A stretch of DNA of 64,000 bases. It comes from Paramacrobiotus metropolitanus. Lineage: Eukaryota > Tardigrada > Eutardigrada > Parachela > Macrobiotidae. The position numbers were made by a program, and so were the translations under genes. Of this stretch, positions 10,184-37,496 are shown piece by piece (the stretch's first letter is position 1; each line of letters opens with the position of its first letter). The notes under the pieces were generated by a model, which ran no database searches, had not been told where the DNA came from, and was given only the letters and a program-made list of their open reading frames with translations. The stretch lies in contig NW_026570284.1 in the NCBI RefSeq assembly GCF_019649055.1, forward strand, positions 62,001-126,000. Reading direction: 5' to 3'.

Positions 10184-12513
10184 GATTAGAATTTCAGTGG
10201 CGCTAATAAAACCACTGACAAAAACTCAGGAAGTTCTGTAGACTGTATTACATTATCATGGAGGACAAACCATTTTTCTGTTCTGACTGTTTCATAAGAA
10301 AGCGAAAATCAGTACGATCAATCAATATTGAACCAACAAAACGCTGTGGAAGTGTACATGAAAAATCTAACCACAAGCCCCCACAAGGACATACTGCATG
10401 TTCTGCACCAGTTCCCAAAATAATATCACAAAATATTAATATCTGACCGTTCCCTGTACGCATATGCATATGCATAATGCTGCATATGTATGAAGGAATT
10501 GTAGATCATTAGGACATCCACGTGGACCATGGCTATTAACAATTGCCTGACCAGGACTCTCCGTCGACGGTGCGTGTACTGTAGTAACTGTACGTACTTA
10601 CGTTCGCATACGGTACGTTGCGTATCGAATCGAAATGAGTAAATTTAAAAATTAATACTTTAATGATAGAAGTATTCTGTACTCAACATCACCACTACCA
10701 TCTGTATAATACAAAGTATTTACGATTAATTTGTACTTTAATAGAAGTTATGAGTTATAGCGTTCGTTTGAACTTGGTGATTTTTCCCCTTTGTTTTTGT
10801 CGTAATTACGTGCGCGAGCCATCTTGATTAAGGTTCGAATTACAGTAACTAGAGAACAAAAGGTGAACAACTTCCCATTTATCAAGCGTCGCCGGTCACT
10901 CACAAAAATGCATTCAAATGAAAAATTTGTCCCAGATGGCAAATTAAAGGCAAAAATATATAATTAATTTGTATGTGCGGTTATACCGAACACGGCTGAA
11001 TAACGTTGATCACGGGTTGGCCAAAATACAGTCCGCAACTTTATTTTGAAAAGAAAAACCATTTAATAGTCTACGTGTACAATGTTTTTTGCTTAACTTT
11101 TGTTATTTTTCCTGTAGGAAATTGTGACGTCTGAGGAAAATACAAGCACTCGTCGCACGTTTACGAAGCGTAAACAAAAATAAATATATCTGCAAACAAT
11201 CTACATGATACGGTGCAGTACTCGGTGACATGAAGGTATTGAAGGTTATTCACGTTTTTAAGTGCACCGGCTGTAACAGTGATGTCCATTATTGTCGGCA
11301 TGCTTTTGGCCGGTTGGGGGATTGACTTCCTTACTGGTTAGCATAAGAATCATTAGCAATCAGAAAATAGTTCAACCATAGCTAAAAATATTTATATTAA
11401 ACTTTTCCGTATGTTCGCTTCCGTCTTCAATGTGGCAGCAAGAGCTTAAGTGCACCAGTGCGATTTTCCTTAAAGATTTGTTGTACAATATGTACATACA
11501 GCGGGTCTGTACTAGTCGGAGTAACTGCAACTGAGTATATTTTATTCTAATTATTGTGTAGATAATTATTACTTGTTTAACGCAAATATGTATTAAATAG
11601 CTACGCATTTAACACCGATGGACCGCATCCTGATTTACGAGTAGATTATTAATAATTAATTTGTATATAAGACAATATGTTTAAAGTTAAGCGCTAGCGT
11701 TTGTTATTCTCTGACAATTGCAACTGAGCTGCTGTAAAGTATAGCATAAACGTCACGAATACGATGCCGAAATTGCCTCAATCTGAAACAAAACTTTTCT
11801 GCAGATTTATTTTAAGCGCATGAGACATCAAGTTCAATTTGCAGTGGCTAGATAATGATTCAGCCTTATCAAAAAAAAGGAAAGACAGTCAATTTTTGGC
11901 ACCCATCCTGTTTAGCAACGGCATTGCAGCCGCCAAACGGCATTGCGCACCGGTATGGTCATAATAAATAATTATTATTGTTAATAATATCAATGGTCTG
12001 CATCGCTTGTAGTCAACTTTGTACGTATGGATGACCACTAGCAGTGAGCCGGTAGTAGTGATGATGATGCGCATCATACCATGACCAATACAAGACATTC
12101 GTGTGTACCTGATCAAGTTTGCCGACTCATCGACAACTGGGTGGTACCCTCTGTGGTCGCTCTCAAGTATCCGCCAGAATCATGTAAAACTTTCTGCATG
12201 TTTATAGCGTGCAGTTATTTTACCCAGTTCGCGATTATTAGAGTTGGTGTAGAGAGAGATACCGATCTGCACGAGAGACCCGGCTAAGTTAACGTTTGAT
12301 GCAACTCGGACATAGCATATCATTAGCCAGCCTAGCCATTGTAGACGGAACTAATTTTTCGGTCACTGGTTCCACTTTGATCGTTTTAATCCATTGTTTA
12401 ATGATCTTTTCCTTGAAGGTGTCCGTGTTAACAATATAACTTTCGCTATCTAAAATCGTGTATTGCTTTATTATTTCACTCCGGGATACCGTGGAGTAAT
12501 TTAGCCGGTTATA
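10184..12513. other. Intergenic region, no gene seen
   Basis: No supported exon. 10520-10640 is the partner of the duplicated flank at 2190-2320. Around 10910-10935, ATTCAAATGAAAAAT(T/C)TGTCCC also occurs near 7710-7730, so it is another shared repeat fragment. The rest is AT-rich with GTAC-rich stretches. Confidence 0.5.
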
Positions 12514-15274
12514 ATGAATCACCTTTTATCCACCATGGCGAAGCTGCTGTTATCGGTATTCTGCATTATTTTGGGAATCACTTGTATTGCGGCATTGCCA
12601 ACAGGAGCCCCCAGCACCGGCTGCGTGTCCATGTATCCCCAGCATCCCGGGCCGAATGGTCCAGTTAGTGCGCAGACCGGTCTGACGGTGCCCTTTCAGA
12701 TTATGGTAGCACCGGCATCCGGAACCGGCTCGGGCTGTAAGTTGCGCTCATTTGTCAAATTTCACTAGTGAGTTACTTATTACCTATAACTTCAATTATA
12801 AAGTAAAGATCAAAAGTATATTTATTCTTATGCTACCGTAGCACTGTTATAACAGATTAAAATAACTAAAATTAGTGGATTCCCAACAACAGCAATACCG
12901 AAAGAATTAAAATTATTATTCGTAATGTATTACTAACATGTAACGCGCTTTTTTTCCTTAATGGCTGCTGGCTAGTAGCTACTAGTTTTATGTTTCTCAC
13001 AGTCGCACGCGCGTAGGCTTTGTTGATTACGTTAAGTAGAACAAAAAACAATAACTAATTTAAATATAGTTAGTCATCCTGACCATATCGCAAGGAATAA
13101 GTTTTGCCTTTGATGAAAGGACAAGTGACCGTTTGCACTTTTCGCACGGCACAACAACAACCATCCGTACGATAGTATTCTTTCCAATTGATTGTAGCAA
13201 ATTACGGTACCGATGGTAGGTACTGAATTCATTAGAGTAATTTACCTTGTAATCGACAGGTGAATGACAATAGGTAACTATTGCGACTTATGCTCTCCTC
13301 GATCATGACAGCCTGACAAAAAACCCCGCAAGTTTACCGTCACTTTCAGTTTTGAATTGTGATTATTCGTAAATGCTGCATATTTACGCTAAAGCGTGAG
13401 TTGTATAGTATCATTAGTATGTACTCAGCATACACAGTTTATTCAAGATACAAGGACAAACACTTTCCTATGTATGTAAATCAAATTAAATTAAATCAAA
13501 ATTTGAATCTAAATTTCGAGCTCCACATTTCTTCGTGTCGAACTATTGGAAAACAATTTTAACAAAAATCAAGCCATTATGCTGCTATAAATTTATTAAC
13601 TCTTAATGTACATATATAGATATTTACTGCACAAACAATGTATAGACATGTAACGATAAGTACATATAGGCGCTGTGCATTTTGTCAAAAATAAAGTTTT
13701 GTTCTTACGAATGCTGTTATTTTGCAGTCCGAATTACGGTTGTTCGCAATCCTAATTTTCCCGGCGCTCCACAGTTATTAGGATTTTTCCTGCAAGTACG
13801 GGAACCAGGAGTGCAGTCTGAGATGCCACTGGGTGAATTCGTGCAGCTGCCACCTTATGCGAAATTTGGAGACTGCGGTGCTCCACCCAACCCTACCTCG
13901 CCAAACACCATAACGCATGTGAACAACTTCCCCAAGCCGATTGATGGCGAGGGCTTGGTATTTTTCTGGAACCCTACCAACATCCCGAGCAGTGTCAAGC
14001 AAGCGCAAATACTGTAAGTATACAGTACGTGAAATATTAATGCCAGTTATCGAAAGCTTAAATTTTCTTAGCGGTTTGCTAAAATTTAACGAGATTCGGT
14101 AATAGTAAATTCGGGATCAGATAAATTTATGATTTTGGGAAACATTTCCACAAATAGTCAACCGGTTTGCTAACTAAGAGAAGATTAAAAAATATTAAAG
14201 TACAGCGGAAATCGCCCGTGAAACAGTTATGTACGTACACTCTTAGATTATAGATACGACTGATGTAGTTATTCTGCATAGTTCGACGTAAATGCAGTTC
14301 TAGGATTAGTTTACTTGCATAATGCATTTACGAAGGATTCTCTGCACTTTTAAATTAATAACTTAAGCAAATTTAAAGAAATGTGGTTAACTGCATAGAA
14401 CAATTTCAGTATTAGTAATCGACATTTATCTAATTATTTTTATATCCTTTTCGTCACAGTTTTTATTAACTCAAAAAGCGGCTGGCTCACCCGCAGAGCA
14501 GAAATCTAAAGTGCTTAATGGATTTTTATTATTTTATGACAAGAATAATTGGAACGTCTTGTACAATATACAATGTAAAAAATGCGGTTGTATTGTGGCG
14601 CATCCGCGAATATCAGCGCGTAATTCCCCGGAACTGGGTGATCGAACAGATATATATGTTGCTCATCACGCGCGTAACATTCTTTTGTGTCTTATGATTA
14701 TAGCGGCACTTTGTGCAGAATCTGCAGACATTCTGGGTGAAAGTGCCATCACAGATCTTCGACGTCAACAACGATGTACCGCCAACACCCAACGTGCCGG
14801 TGATGGTGCCCAACGCACCGGCGTCGACGGATGCCGCTATGATTAATCACAACGCACACGGTAAGTCATCGTCTAAATGAAAACGATCACATCACAGAAA
14901 AACAACGTAATCATCATCGTCATCCAAATATGTGCATATGCTTATGAACAGGAAAAAATTCATCATGACAGAGTGCATCCATCTTAGACATGCTATCAAC
15001 TCGCACAATTATTATACCGTTGTTTTTCTAAAGGATTTTTGCATAGTTATATGTGTTTTTTCTTGCAGTCAATGATGCCAACACCGTCAATGTGAATAAT
15101 GACCGCCGACCCGGTTTCGGTAACACCGCGGCCGAGAATCCAGTTATCAGCAGCGTTCCGCAAACCGGTAGCCGGCCAGTTATCGGTCCAGCGGGATCAG
15201 TCGGATCCGGATGCCAAAGTGTATTTGCCGGTGTATTACCTCTTGTCGGCGCGTCATTGTTATTATTACTCTAG
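12514..15274 (+). CDS. Reeler-domain secreted protein, probably GPI-anchored
   Basis: Four exons: 12514-12736, 13728-14013, 14704-14860 and 15069-15274. The start is at 12514 or, more likely, the ATG at 12535, which opens a clean signal peptide (MAKLLLSVFCIILGITCIAA). The mature protein begins with the Reeler signature GCVSMYPQHPGPNGP, then LLGFFLQVREPG, GDCGAP, EGLVFFWNPTN and TFWVKVPSQIF. A Pro/Asn-rich linker follows, then a C-terminus of small residues and a hydrophobic tail (FAGVLPLVGASLLLLL) typical of GPI-anchor signals. Reeler domains occur in reelin, ferric-chelate reductases and insect defence proteins; a cell-surface or secreted role is inferred. The exon 2/exon 3 junction is off by one base: exon 2 ends in phase 2 at 14013, while exon 3 reads correctly in phase 0 from 14704. 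The other junctions agree. Confidence 0.8.
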
Positions 15275-16399
15275 ATTACCAATGGGGCAGATGAAGATTT
15301 TTTAAACGTGATTTTAATTTGCTTTTTTGATATTGAAATCCTTGTTATCTCAACCTCGTGTCAATCTCTCTCACTCTCTTCGTCGGACTACGGTCTGATT
15401 ATTTCGGGAATGTGTGTGTACTGTTTAATTCACGGACACTGCATCTCACTTATAGTTGCACTTGAACACACATGGGTGGGATCCACCGCGGCGCGCACTG
15501 TTGTTGCATATATAATTTTGTGGATACCGTATATATATTATACCAGTGTTTGTCCGGTCGAATGTGTCGTCCGATAAGTTACGTCACGGTCGCCGCGATC
15601 GTCCCAATGTTGCCGGCTATTATACGATATTCGTATTAATACACAGAGAAAAAATCGATTGCTGGGTACCTGCAAGCTCACCTATAGTCGGTGGATATGC
15701 TATCCATTCTGACACAAGTGTTTTTTCTAATGGCAGCTGGTGCGATGACCAGCACATATTATGACACTGTATATATATGTTCATGCCGTTTAGCCATTTT
15801 TTGTTGTTACAAAGCGTGCACACCGGGAAAAACATTGTCGATTCTGAGGTGAGTGCGCAGCACGACAGCACGAAGTCAAAAATGGACAATCACTGATCGA
15901 TACTATATAGCAATTTCCAGTTCTGTCGTTATTAAAAATCGGCGCAACCTTACGTGAGCGCAAAACTGAACGGCCATAAGTACTACTAACCATAAGAGCT
16001 GTGCGCTTCGATCGTGCGCAATTGAGCAAACCTAGATGCTCCAATTAAGTATTAATTACTGTACATTAGTACTGTTATTTTTACTTTGCAGTAATGATAA
16101 AACATTGTTTTTACACAGCAATAATCCTGCATGTTTTAATAATAATTTAGCACAACAAGGATACAACATTTGTAAACAATGCAGATTTGTACATACTAAG
16201 TACGCGAACATAATTTTTGAAATGAACCACAACATAAATTCACCACACTTTAATTAAATTAACACGAAAACAAATTGAGATCATTGAGTTTTGACTTGTG
16301 TCGTTTTGTCTCGACAAACAGAGGTGAGAGTATAAGTACAGCTACGATCGAGTAGGTAGAGGGATAAGACTAGTTAGCACACGATTTGTACACACGGGG
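15275..16399. other. Convergent intergenic region (3' ends of Reeler and EBF genes)
   Basis: Lies between two convergent genes. No coding exon is supported; it probably holds both 3' UTRs. Confidence 0.5.
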
Positions 16400-31107
<14,708 letters not shown>

Positions 31108-31170
31108 TTGGCGCCGCGTGGTGGCGACCTGCCGCCCGTAATACGGCTGCTGTTGCACAGGGCAATACAC

Positions 31171-34100
31171 GGCGGCGGTTGCTCAGTTTCGGCGAGATCC
31201 CGATTCGGCCGGGACGATGTGCGGTATGGGGATGATGATGATCTCTATCCTGCTTATGTGGCTATAATTAGCCAATAGACGCCGAATAGATCCCCACGCT
31301 GTGCGGCCCGGTTGGGTGATCTTAAGCAAGGTCAAGGGGGAGACGAAGCAATACACACAGGAGGATCGTAGACCGTTACGCGGCAGTCCCGGATGGAGAA
31401 TTCTCCCGCGCGCGCGCGCTGCACGCGTTGAACTTGAGACGCAATCTTAGCTGGCTGAGCTGCAGCCTGTATAACTGATTAGAAAATCGTGCTCTTTTAT
31501 CGCCGCGCGGCCACCCTCATACGGATCCTGCTGCGGTGCTGCAATGAGGCGCCAGGGACAATAAAATCCCGCGGAGTGTTGTCCGCAGCACGCCGGGCGC
31601 ACGGCTCTGGGGTCGCGTCGACGCTGTTCCCAAATCGCGCTGCCGTACGTGTGTAATCCCTCAGCCGAACGGCCACAGGATGGAGTCGATGCTAACAATG
31701 GGCACCGGCTGGATTACCCGACTGGTCCCAGAAGAGGCGCGCTCTCGTGGAATGTGTGCGGGACTGGTTTAACACACAACGGCTCGGCGGTGATTCCAGT
31801 TGAGCTGATTAGCGATGCAGTGTGTGCCGCAATGGAGTGTACAGTGACTTCAGAATATTTGTCATGCACGTGCGCGGCGAATATTTTGCTCGGGAAAAAT
31901 GAGGATTGCAGTGTAACACGCCAGTGACTAGAAAATGCAGTAATGTGGTGATCGTTGGTTGCTACAACGGAGCAACGGAAAATGCGTTTAATATTGTGAA
32001 AAAGCGCGTGTATGCAGATCGCGCAGACTGATACAATATAGATCTCCCAGTGAACTGATCCAGAACAGCAGGATGTACTTTACACGGGGATGGATGTGGT
32101 ATGATAACGACGGCACACAGCTAACAGGATCGATGATTGGATCCCCAGTGATGCATTTCCCCAGGGACAAACGTCAGCGCTCTCCTGCTTGGTGGATGGC
32201 CAAACACTTGGCCACACCCCTTGGCCAATCAATTCTGTCGACTGGCCATCCGTACAGCTGGCTTGGGCATATGAGGATAGATTGATGTGATACATTATCT
32301 ACGCAATTATTAATAACCCTAACTGATAATCTTAGAACCGTTACAACCTATTTTCTGAACTTTTATCTTACTGTTAATTATAAGATGAAGTAGAATCACA
32401 GAAACGTTACGGAAAACTGATAGTACCGTATAAATTCGTTAGTCTACCTAGCTCTAAAATTTCACGTCAGTTTCGCAAATGAAACTGCATGGAGTAGATA
32501 AACCTACAGAGCAATAAAAAACAAACATACTTAATTACTGTAATTAGCAAATTTTGAAAATTTGACATTTTTGTTAGTGCAGATTGTTTTAAAGTCCGTA
32601 AAGAAAAGCATGCACAAAATGGTTTTTTTTAGCAATTCCCTATTCAAGCTTAACGTACATACGTGCCACAACACATATTATATATATATATTATAGATAT
32701 AATTACATGTATGGTAAACAGTGTATATCTATATCTGGTACTTTATTTGCAATTAATATGTATATTATATAAGTACTCGTAGTTCGATATTATAAAACTT
32801 AAGTTTACTATGTATAGCGTCCTTCCGTCCTTCGTACGCACTACGGCATTATTCAGGCAGAAACGGTCGACAGATGGCTGCATATCAGGTACATTGAATA
32901 CAGTAGTCATAATAATTTGTGGATCTGTGCGTAACTTCATCGTGACCTAACCTTTGACGAAGCGAAAGTTCACATCACGTCGAATCATGCACGCGCCGTA
33001 AAAATATGTAGGTAGCCTTCTTTTATTTACGTTTTCTGTTTTGTTGTAATTGCTGACTTTTTCCTGTACTCTACAAGTTAGGAGGAAAAATGCAGATCAT
33101 GTCCGGTAAACAGTAACTATTCAGGCTATATATTCTACGTGAACATTGAAAACATTTTATACGGTCACCGCTTTTTCTTATCATGGCTTATTTTAATATC
33201 TGTCAGAAATTCCAAGCGAATGTGAAATGCCGCCGCTAAACGAAAAAAATAAATACCGACATAAATAAATTTACAATACATGCAGTTGTACGTATTAATT
33301 AATACATATTCGGTAGTATGCAGTGAATATCTATATTCCATATTCTGTTGTATATTGTATTCATAGCACGCGGAAGTAAGCCGAACCGCCGAAGCATTAC
33401 AAACTTACTGACGCAATTTTCCACAACTGAAAATATTGTGCGTATTTTGTATACACTCCCTCTCTGAACGGTAACTGAACGTGCTCTGATTCTGTTCTCA
33501 TGAGTTTTCAAATTCAATTTCTCCGAAGGTTGAGACGAGATGCCAAGTAACCCTTAAGATTGACATGCATAAATCCCGGGACAATTTCCCACTGTTTCTC
33601 CTCTTTAATATTAACAAATTCCTTATGAAGCGTAGAGACCGGCCTGATCAGTCAGTGCGGGGGGTGCGTAGGGACCGGGTGTTTCTCCCGTTTTGACTCC
33701 AAAAGTCCAGCCTCGGCAAGTGCTTGTCAGGATCACTTGACAGTAAAAATTGTACTGATTAAAGAAATGCATTAACTTTAGACTTGGTTAATTTGGCTGA
33801 CATCCCCGTGGAATTGGCTCTCGTTGACAGTTTAGGGATTGAATTACATGGACCATCGGTCATCTGAAAAACTAGAGGCATACAATTCAAATAGACTTTG
33901 TCAAAGGTCAACATTGTCATTGTGCTGTTTACAGTACTTCAGACCGAGTTCTATGTACAGTACATCTTCACTTTACGCAAGCAGTTGTTACCAGTTTATG
34001 ACTTGCAGTTGCTTAACGTTGCCGCTGCAAGCTCTGCTCTAGCGGATGTTGGGTACTACCACAGTGAAGTACTACGAGGATATCTCATGCGAAATGCAAA

Positions 34101-34701
34101 AAAATTGAACAATAAATTAAATATCTAGTCAAAACTAAGGTACAGTATCTAGTCAAAACTAAGGTACGGTATCTAGTCAAAACTAAGGTCTGGTCAAAAC
34201 TAAGGTTGCAGCACATCAGTCTACTCATGATTAAGTAAGTACAGATAATAATGCTAACAACAATCATCTAACGGATATTTTGTCTTCTGTAAATAGTTTT
34301 CCTTTTAAACCGAAAACCAAAATTGTTTGTAAGGTATACCAGCTTGCAGTGCATGAAAATGTCGAAATCAAAGAATTTGTGCTTATTTTATGTTGTAATG
34401 TCTGTCTTTATTGTCAACTTGTCATTAATAGATTCAGCACTGTTCAACACGTACCGCATTCAACTTCAACAAGAATACAGTAGACCATTGGCTCTGCCGT
34501 TCTAATAAATTTTCTATACAAATCATACATAACAATAATATCCGCATTTTATATAGTAACACGTATGGCGAAACCCAATAACGTCATGCGGATTTTTTTT
34601 GTTGAACCTTCCACTAGCCATAACTAAAAGTACAAGTATTTATGTTGTTGCTTGCAGTTGCTGTCATAAAAATATCCGGCGATAAATTTTTCTATATGAT
34701 T
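31171..34701. other. 5' region of EBF and intergenic DNA
   Basis: 31171-31650 is GC-rich for this window and includes a (CG)n-like stretch at about 31408-31420, consistent with a promoter or 5' UTR of the EBF gene. Further right it is AT-rich with no supported exon. Confidence 0.45.
34122..34206. repeat. About 24-bp tandem repeat
   Basis: Three near-identical units of TATCTAGTCAAAACTAAGGT plus a four-base spacer (ACAG/ACGG), followed by a partial fourth copy (GTCAAAACTAAGGT). It lies 0.5 kb upstream of the 5S rRNA gene. Confidence 0.8.
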
Positions 34702-34820
34702 GTCTACGACCATACCACGTAGAAAACTCCCGATCCCGTTCGATCTCGGAAGATAACCTACGTCGGGCCCGGTTAGTACTTGGATGGGTGACCGCTTGGG
34801 AACACCGGGTGTTGTAGACT
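34702..34820 (+). rRNA. 5S ribosomal RNA (possibly variant)
   Basis: 119 nt starting GTCTACGACCATACCACG and ending GTTGTAGACT, so the two ends pair. It contains the conserved GGTTAGTACTTGGATGGGTG and GACCGCTTGGGAACACCGG blocks of animal 5S rRNA. It is followed at once by a T-run, the Pol III terminator. The helix III/loop region reads GAAGATAACCTACGTCGGG, where most animals have GAAGTTAAGCAACGTCGGG, and the preceding GATCCCGTTCGATCTCGG is also unusual. This may be a dispersed variant or a pseudogene copy. Confidence 0.88.
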
Positions 34821-34825
34821 TTTTT
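34820..34825 (+). terminator. Pol III T-run terminator of 5S rRNA
   Basis: A run of at least five T residues directly after the 3' end of the 5S gene. Confidence 0.75.
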
Positions 34826-35530
34826 AAAATTTTTCCCATTTAAATGATTCATTTTTGCGGCAGGATCAAAATATATTTATCCATAATACATGGTTCCGGA
34901 GTAGTTTAACATAAAAATTCGTACGAAGGAACTGATAATTGAACTGACAAACCAGCTATCACATTCTCTGAAGTCGATCGTAGTTGATGGGCTCTTCGTG
35001 GTGGTACAGCGTGTTGTCACTGTTCTGCCATAGATATGCCACAGCTGGGAAAAATTTCGTATCGAAATTTCCCATATCGTATGGTTGAATAGATGCCGCA
35101 TCTGTTGACTATTGGCATAATAAATGTTGAACATAAAAAATTGCTCGTGATTGTACAGTTTTTTCTTTGTTAATTGGCTGCCTGTTCATCTTCTGCTGCA
35201 TAATCTGGAGAGTGGTGCATTGATGGTCTTTGCTGTTTGTTACGATATCGGAAATGTTCTCCCTGTGCGATGAGTGGGATACTCCACCGGAGACCGAACA
35301 GTTGTCAGCTGCACTTTTTGGGCCTTTACAAATCACGTATGTTTCCAGTTTGTCGCCATGCTTTTGACGGTATTGTCACTAACCCCGTTTCATGTTCAGC
35401 GCAGAAATCATAAGATTAATAAGACCAAAAAAGACCTTGCAACTTTCACTTGCTCTTTTCGCAGCTTCAGTGATTTCACCCTTTGAAGGACGTTTTGCAT
35501 TATTTTGTGTTAATAGTGATTTGATTGTAG

Positions 35531-37064
35531 CGCTTCAACGAAAAAACCTGATCGGGTCTCCCGACGGCACTCCGGATCGAAAACTTCGGCCACGGAATCT
35601 CGAGATCGTCAGATTAAGAAGCTGAAGAAAAAGGCCCAAAACTCAGCTGAACGTGCGGATTTAGAACCATCTAATCGTGCTGCGAACAAGAAGCTTAATG
35701 CAGTTTCTCGAGACAAACACATCAATAACAGCAGTATTCCTCCCACTATTGATACGGCCAGGAAAACTAAGAAGCGGAAGCAAAGTAAAACAAGTGCAGA
35801 AAATCCGGACGACGGAGATACTCTCTCAGATTTCGATACATTAAACCCGTTTAATTTAAACCGTAAACACCGGAAAAGGGAGCTTGCGAAAAACGCCAAA
35901 AATGCGTTTTTGCACTCACAGTCGCCATCCTTCGAAGATTCCACACAGGCTGCCGACGAAAGCCACTCCGATAAGTCGAGCAAGCGGAAGAAAGAATCTG
36001 GTAGTACTTATCTGGAAAAAGCGGAGAAGCGTTTGAAAGGATCGCGCTTTCGTATGCTGAATGAAGCACTGTATACTTCGACGACGGAAGAAGCTGCGGA
36101 ATTATTTGGGGACGATAGTGATGCATATGTTGAATACCATGAAGGCTACAGGGAACAGATCTCCATGTGGCCGGAAAAACCAGTGGAGAAGATTATCCAA
36201 TGGTTGAAGACCAAGTAAGTTTAATGAAAGAAACAGTGAAAAGTTGGAAAATATTTTTATTATCATTTTTAATCTGCCGCTGTGTTATCCTTTTGTGCAC
36301 CGGATATTTTTCCAATATTTTGGTACATATTATTTTGTGAGAGTGACTGTTTATGGTTCGGGTATACAAATGCGCACAAATACAGTACAGCGAATTTTGA
36401 AATCAGCTGGCAAGTACAGTACTGTTCTACGGTACTCAACGCGCCTAGTTGGAATTTGCACATTTAAATTTGTTCCCTCCGGTTTTTTTATTTAGTTTTC
36501 TGTTTGCTATCAATCCGTATTTTGCAGTTATGTTATGCGTGGTCGGTAGGGGAACATTGCAGTTATGTTGCCGGCTAAAGCTTATTTAACGAAATGTAAC
36601 CGTGTCGTATCCTTAGGCCAAAGAATTGGAGTGTTGCGGATTTGGGATGTGGCGAAGCATTAATTGCAGCGTCCGTGCCACAGACCGTCCACTCCTTCGA
36701 TTTATATGCACTAAACGAACGTGTCAGCGTGTGCAACATGACAAGCGTCCCTCTGGAGGATCAATCCGTGCATGTTGCCATTTTCTGCCTCTCCCTCATG
36801 GGAACCAACGTTGTCGACTGTTTGCTGGAAGCTCGAAGGATACTGAAAACCGGCGGAATTTTAAAGATTGCCGAAGTGGGTAGTCGCTTTGACAGCGTCA
36901 AGCAATTTGCTCACAAGGTGGAACGCCTGGGATTTGCACTTGTCAGTAAACAAATCAGTGAGAAGAACTATTTTGTCATGTTGGAATTTAAGAAATCAGG
37001 CGATGTCAATAAGCAGACTTTGCCGAATGTTCAGCTAAAACCTTGCATTTATAAAAGACGCTGA
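35531..37064 (+). CDS. RRP8: Ribosomal RNA-processing protein 8 (nucleolar methyltransferase)
   Basis: Two exons are clear: 35531-36214 (donor AA|GTAAGT) and 36617-37064 (acceptor CTTAG), joining in phase, for at least 376 residues. The N-terminal part is Lys/Ser-rich and nucleolar-like (SRDRQIKKLKKKAQ, RKTKKRKQS). The Rossmann methyltransferase follows: GSRFRMLNEALYTS, PVEKIIQWLK, the SAM-binding loop WSVADLGCGEA, VCNMTSVPLEDQSV, AIFCLSLMGTN, LKTGGILKIAEVGSRF, and the family-typical C-terminus QLKPCIYKRR. RRP8 methylates adenine in the large rRNA and, in animals, takes part in rDNA silencing. The acceptor at 35530 implies an upstream first exon. A Lys-rich frame near 35390-35460 is a candidate but was not confirmed. 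Confidence 0.92.
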
Positions 37065-37496
37065 TCTGTGAAATTACAATTTTTTTTGTAAGTTTGTGGG
37101 TTGTTGATGCAATGAAATTTGGTGCGACGCCAGTCAGTGCATGCTAATTTTTGTTCAAATCAACTCGATTGCCGCAATTGAAGATGCACGATTTACACAT
37201 AACGAATAAGAACAACAAAGCATTCATAGCAGATAAGACAGATAAAAAGAGATTTTGGTCCAAAACACAATGGCAACGAAGCGACACTTGAGCGGAGTGT
37301 GTGTGTACAGGAAAAAAATCATCTAAACAATATTCGTTGAGTACCATAGCAGTTTGAGACTCTCATACCGGTATCAATAAAACATAAAACCAGTGATACT
37401 ACAAATAAGGGAAAGGAGATCCACGGCAGTACGCGGAAGGAAACGGAACAGACACTGCACAACCGGAAACTGCGGTAGTTTATGATACCGGAGTAT
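37065..37496. other. Convergent 3' region of RRP8 and tetraspanin
   Basis: Tail-to-tail spacing of about 430 bp, presumably both 3' UTRs; no other feature seen. Confidence 0.5.

Noticed and set aside
35609-35983. 124-codon minus-strand frame
   Set aside because: Antisense shadow of the RRP8 N-terminal exon, whose plus-strand frame continues into an unmistakable methyltransferase.
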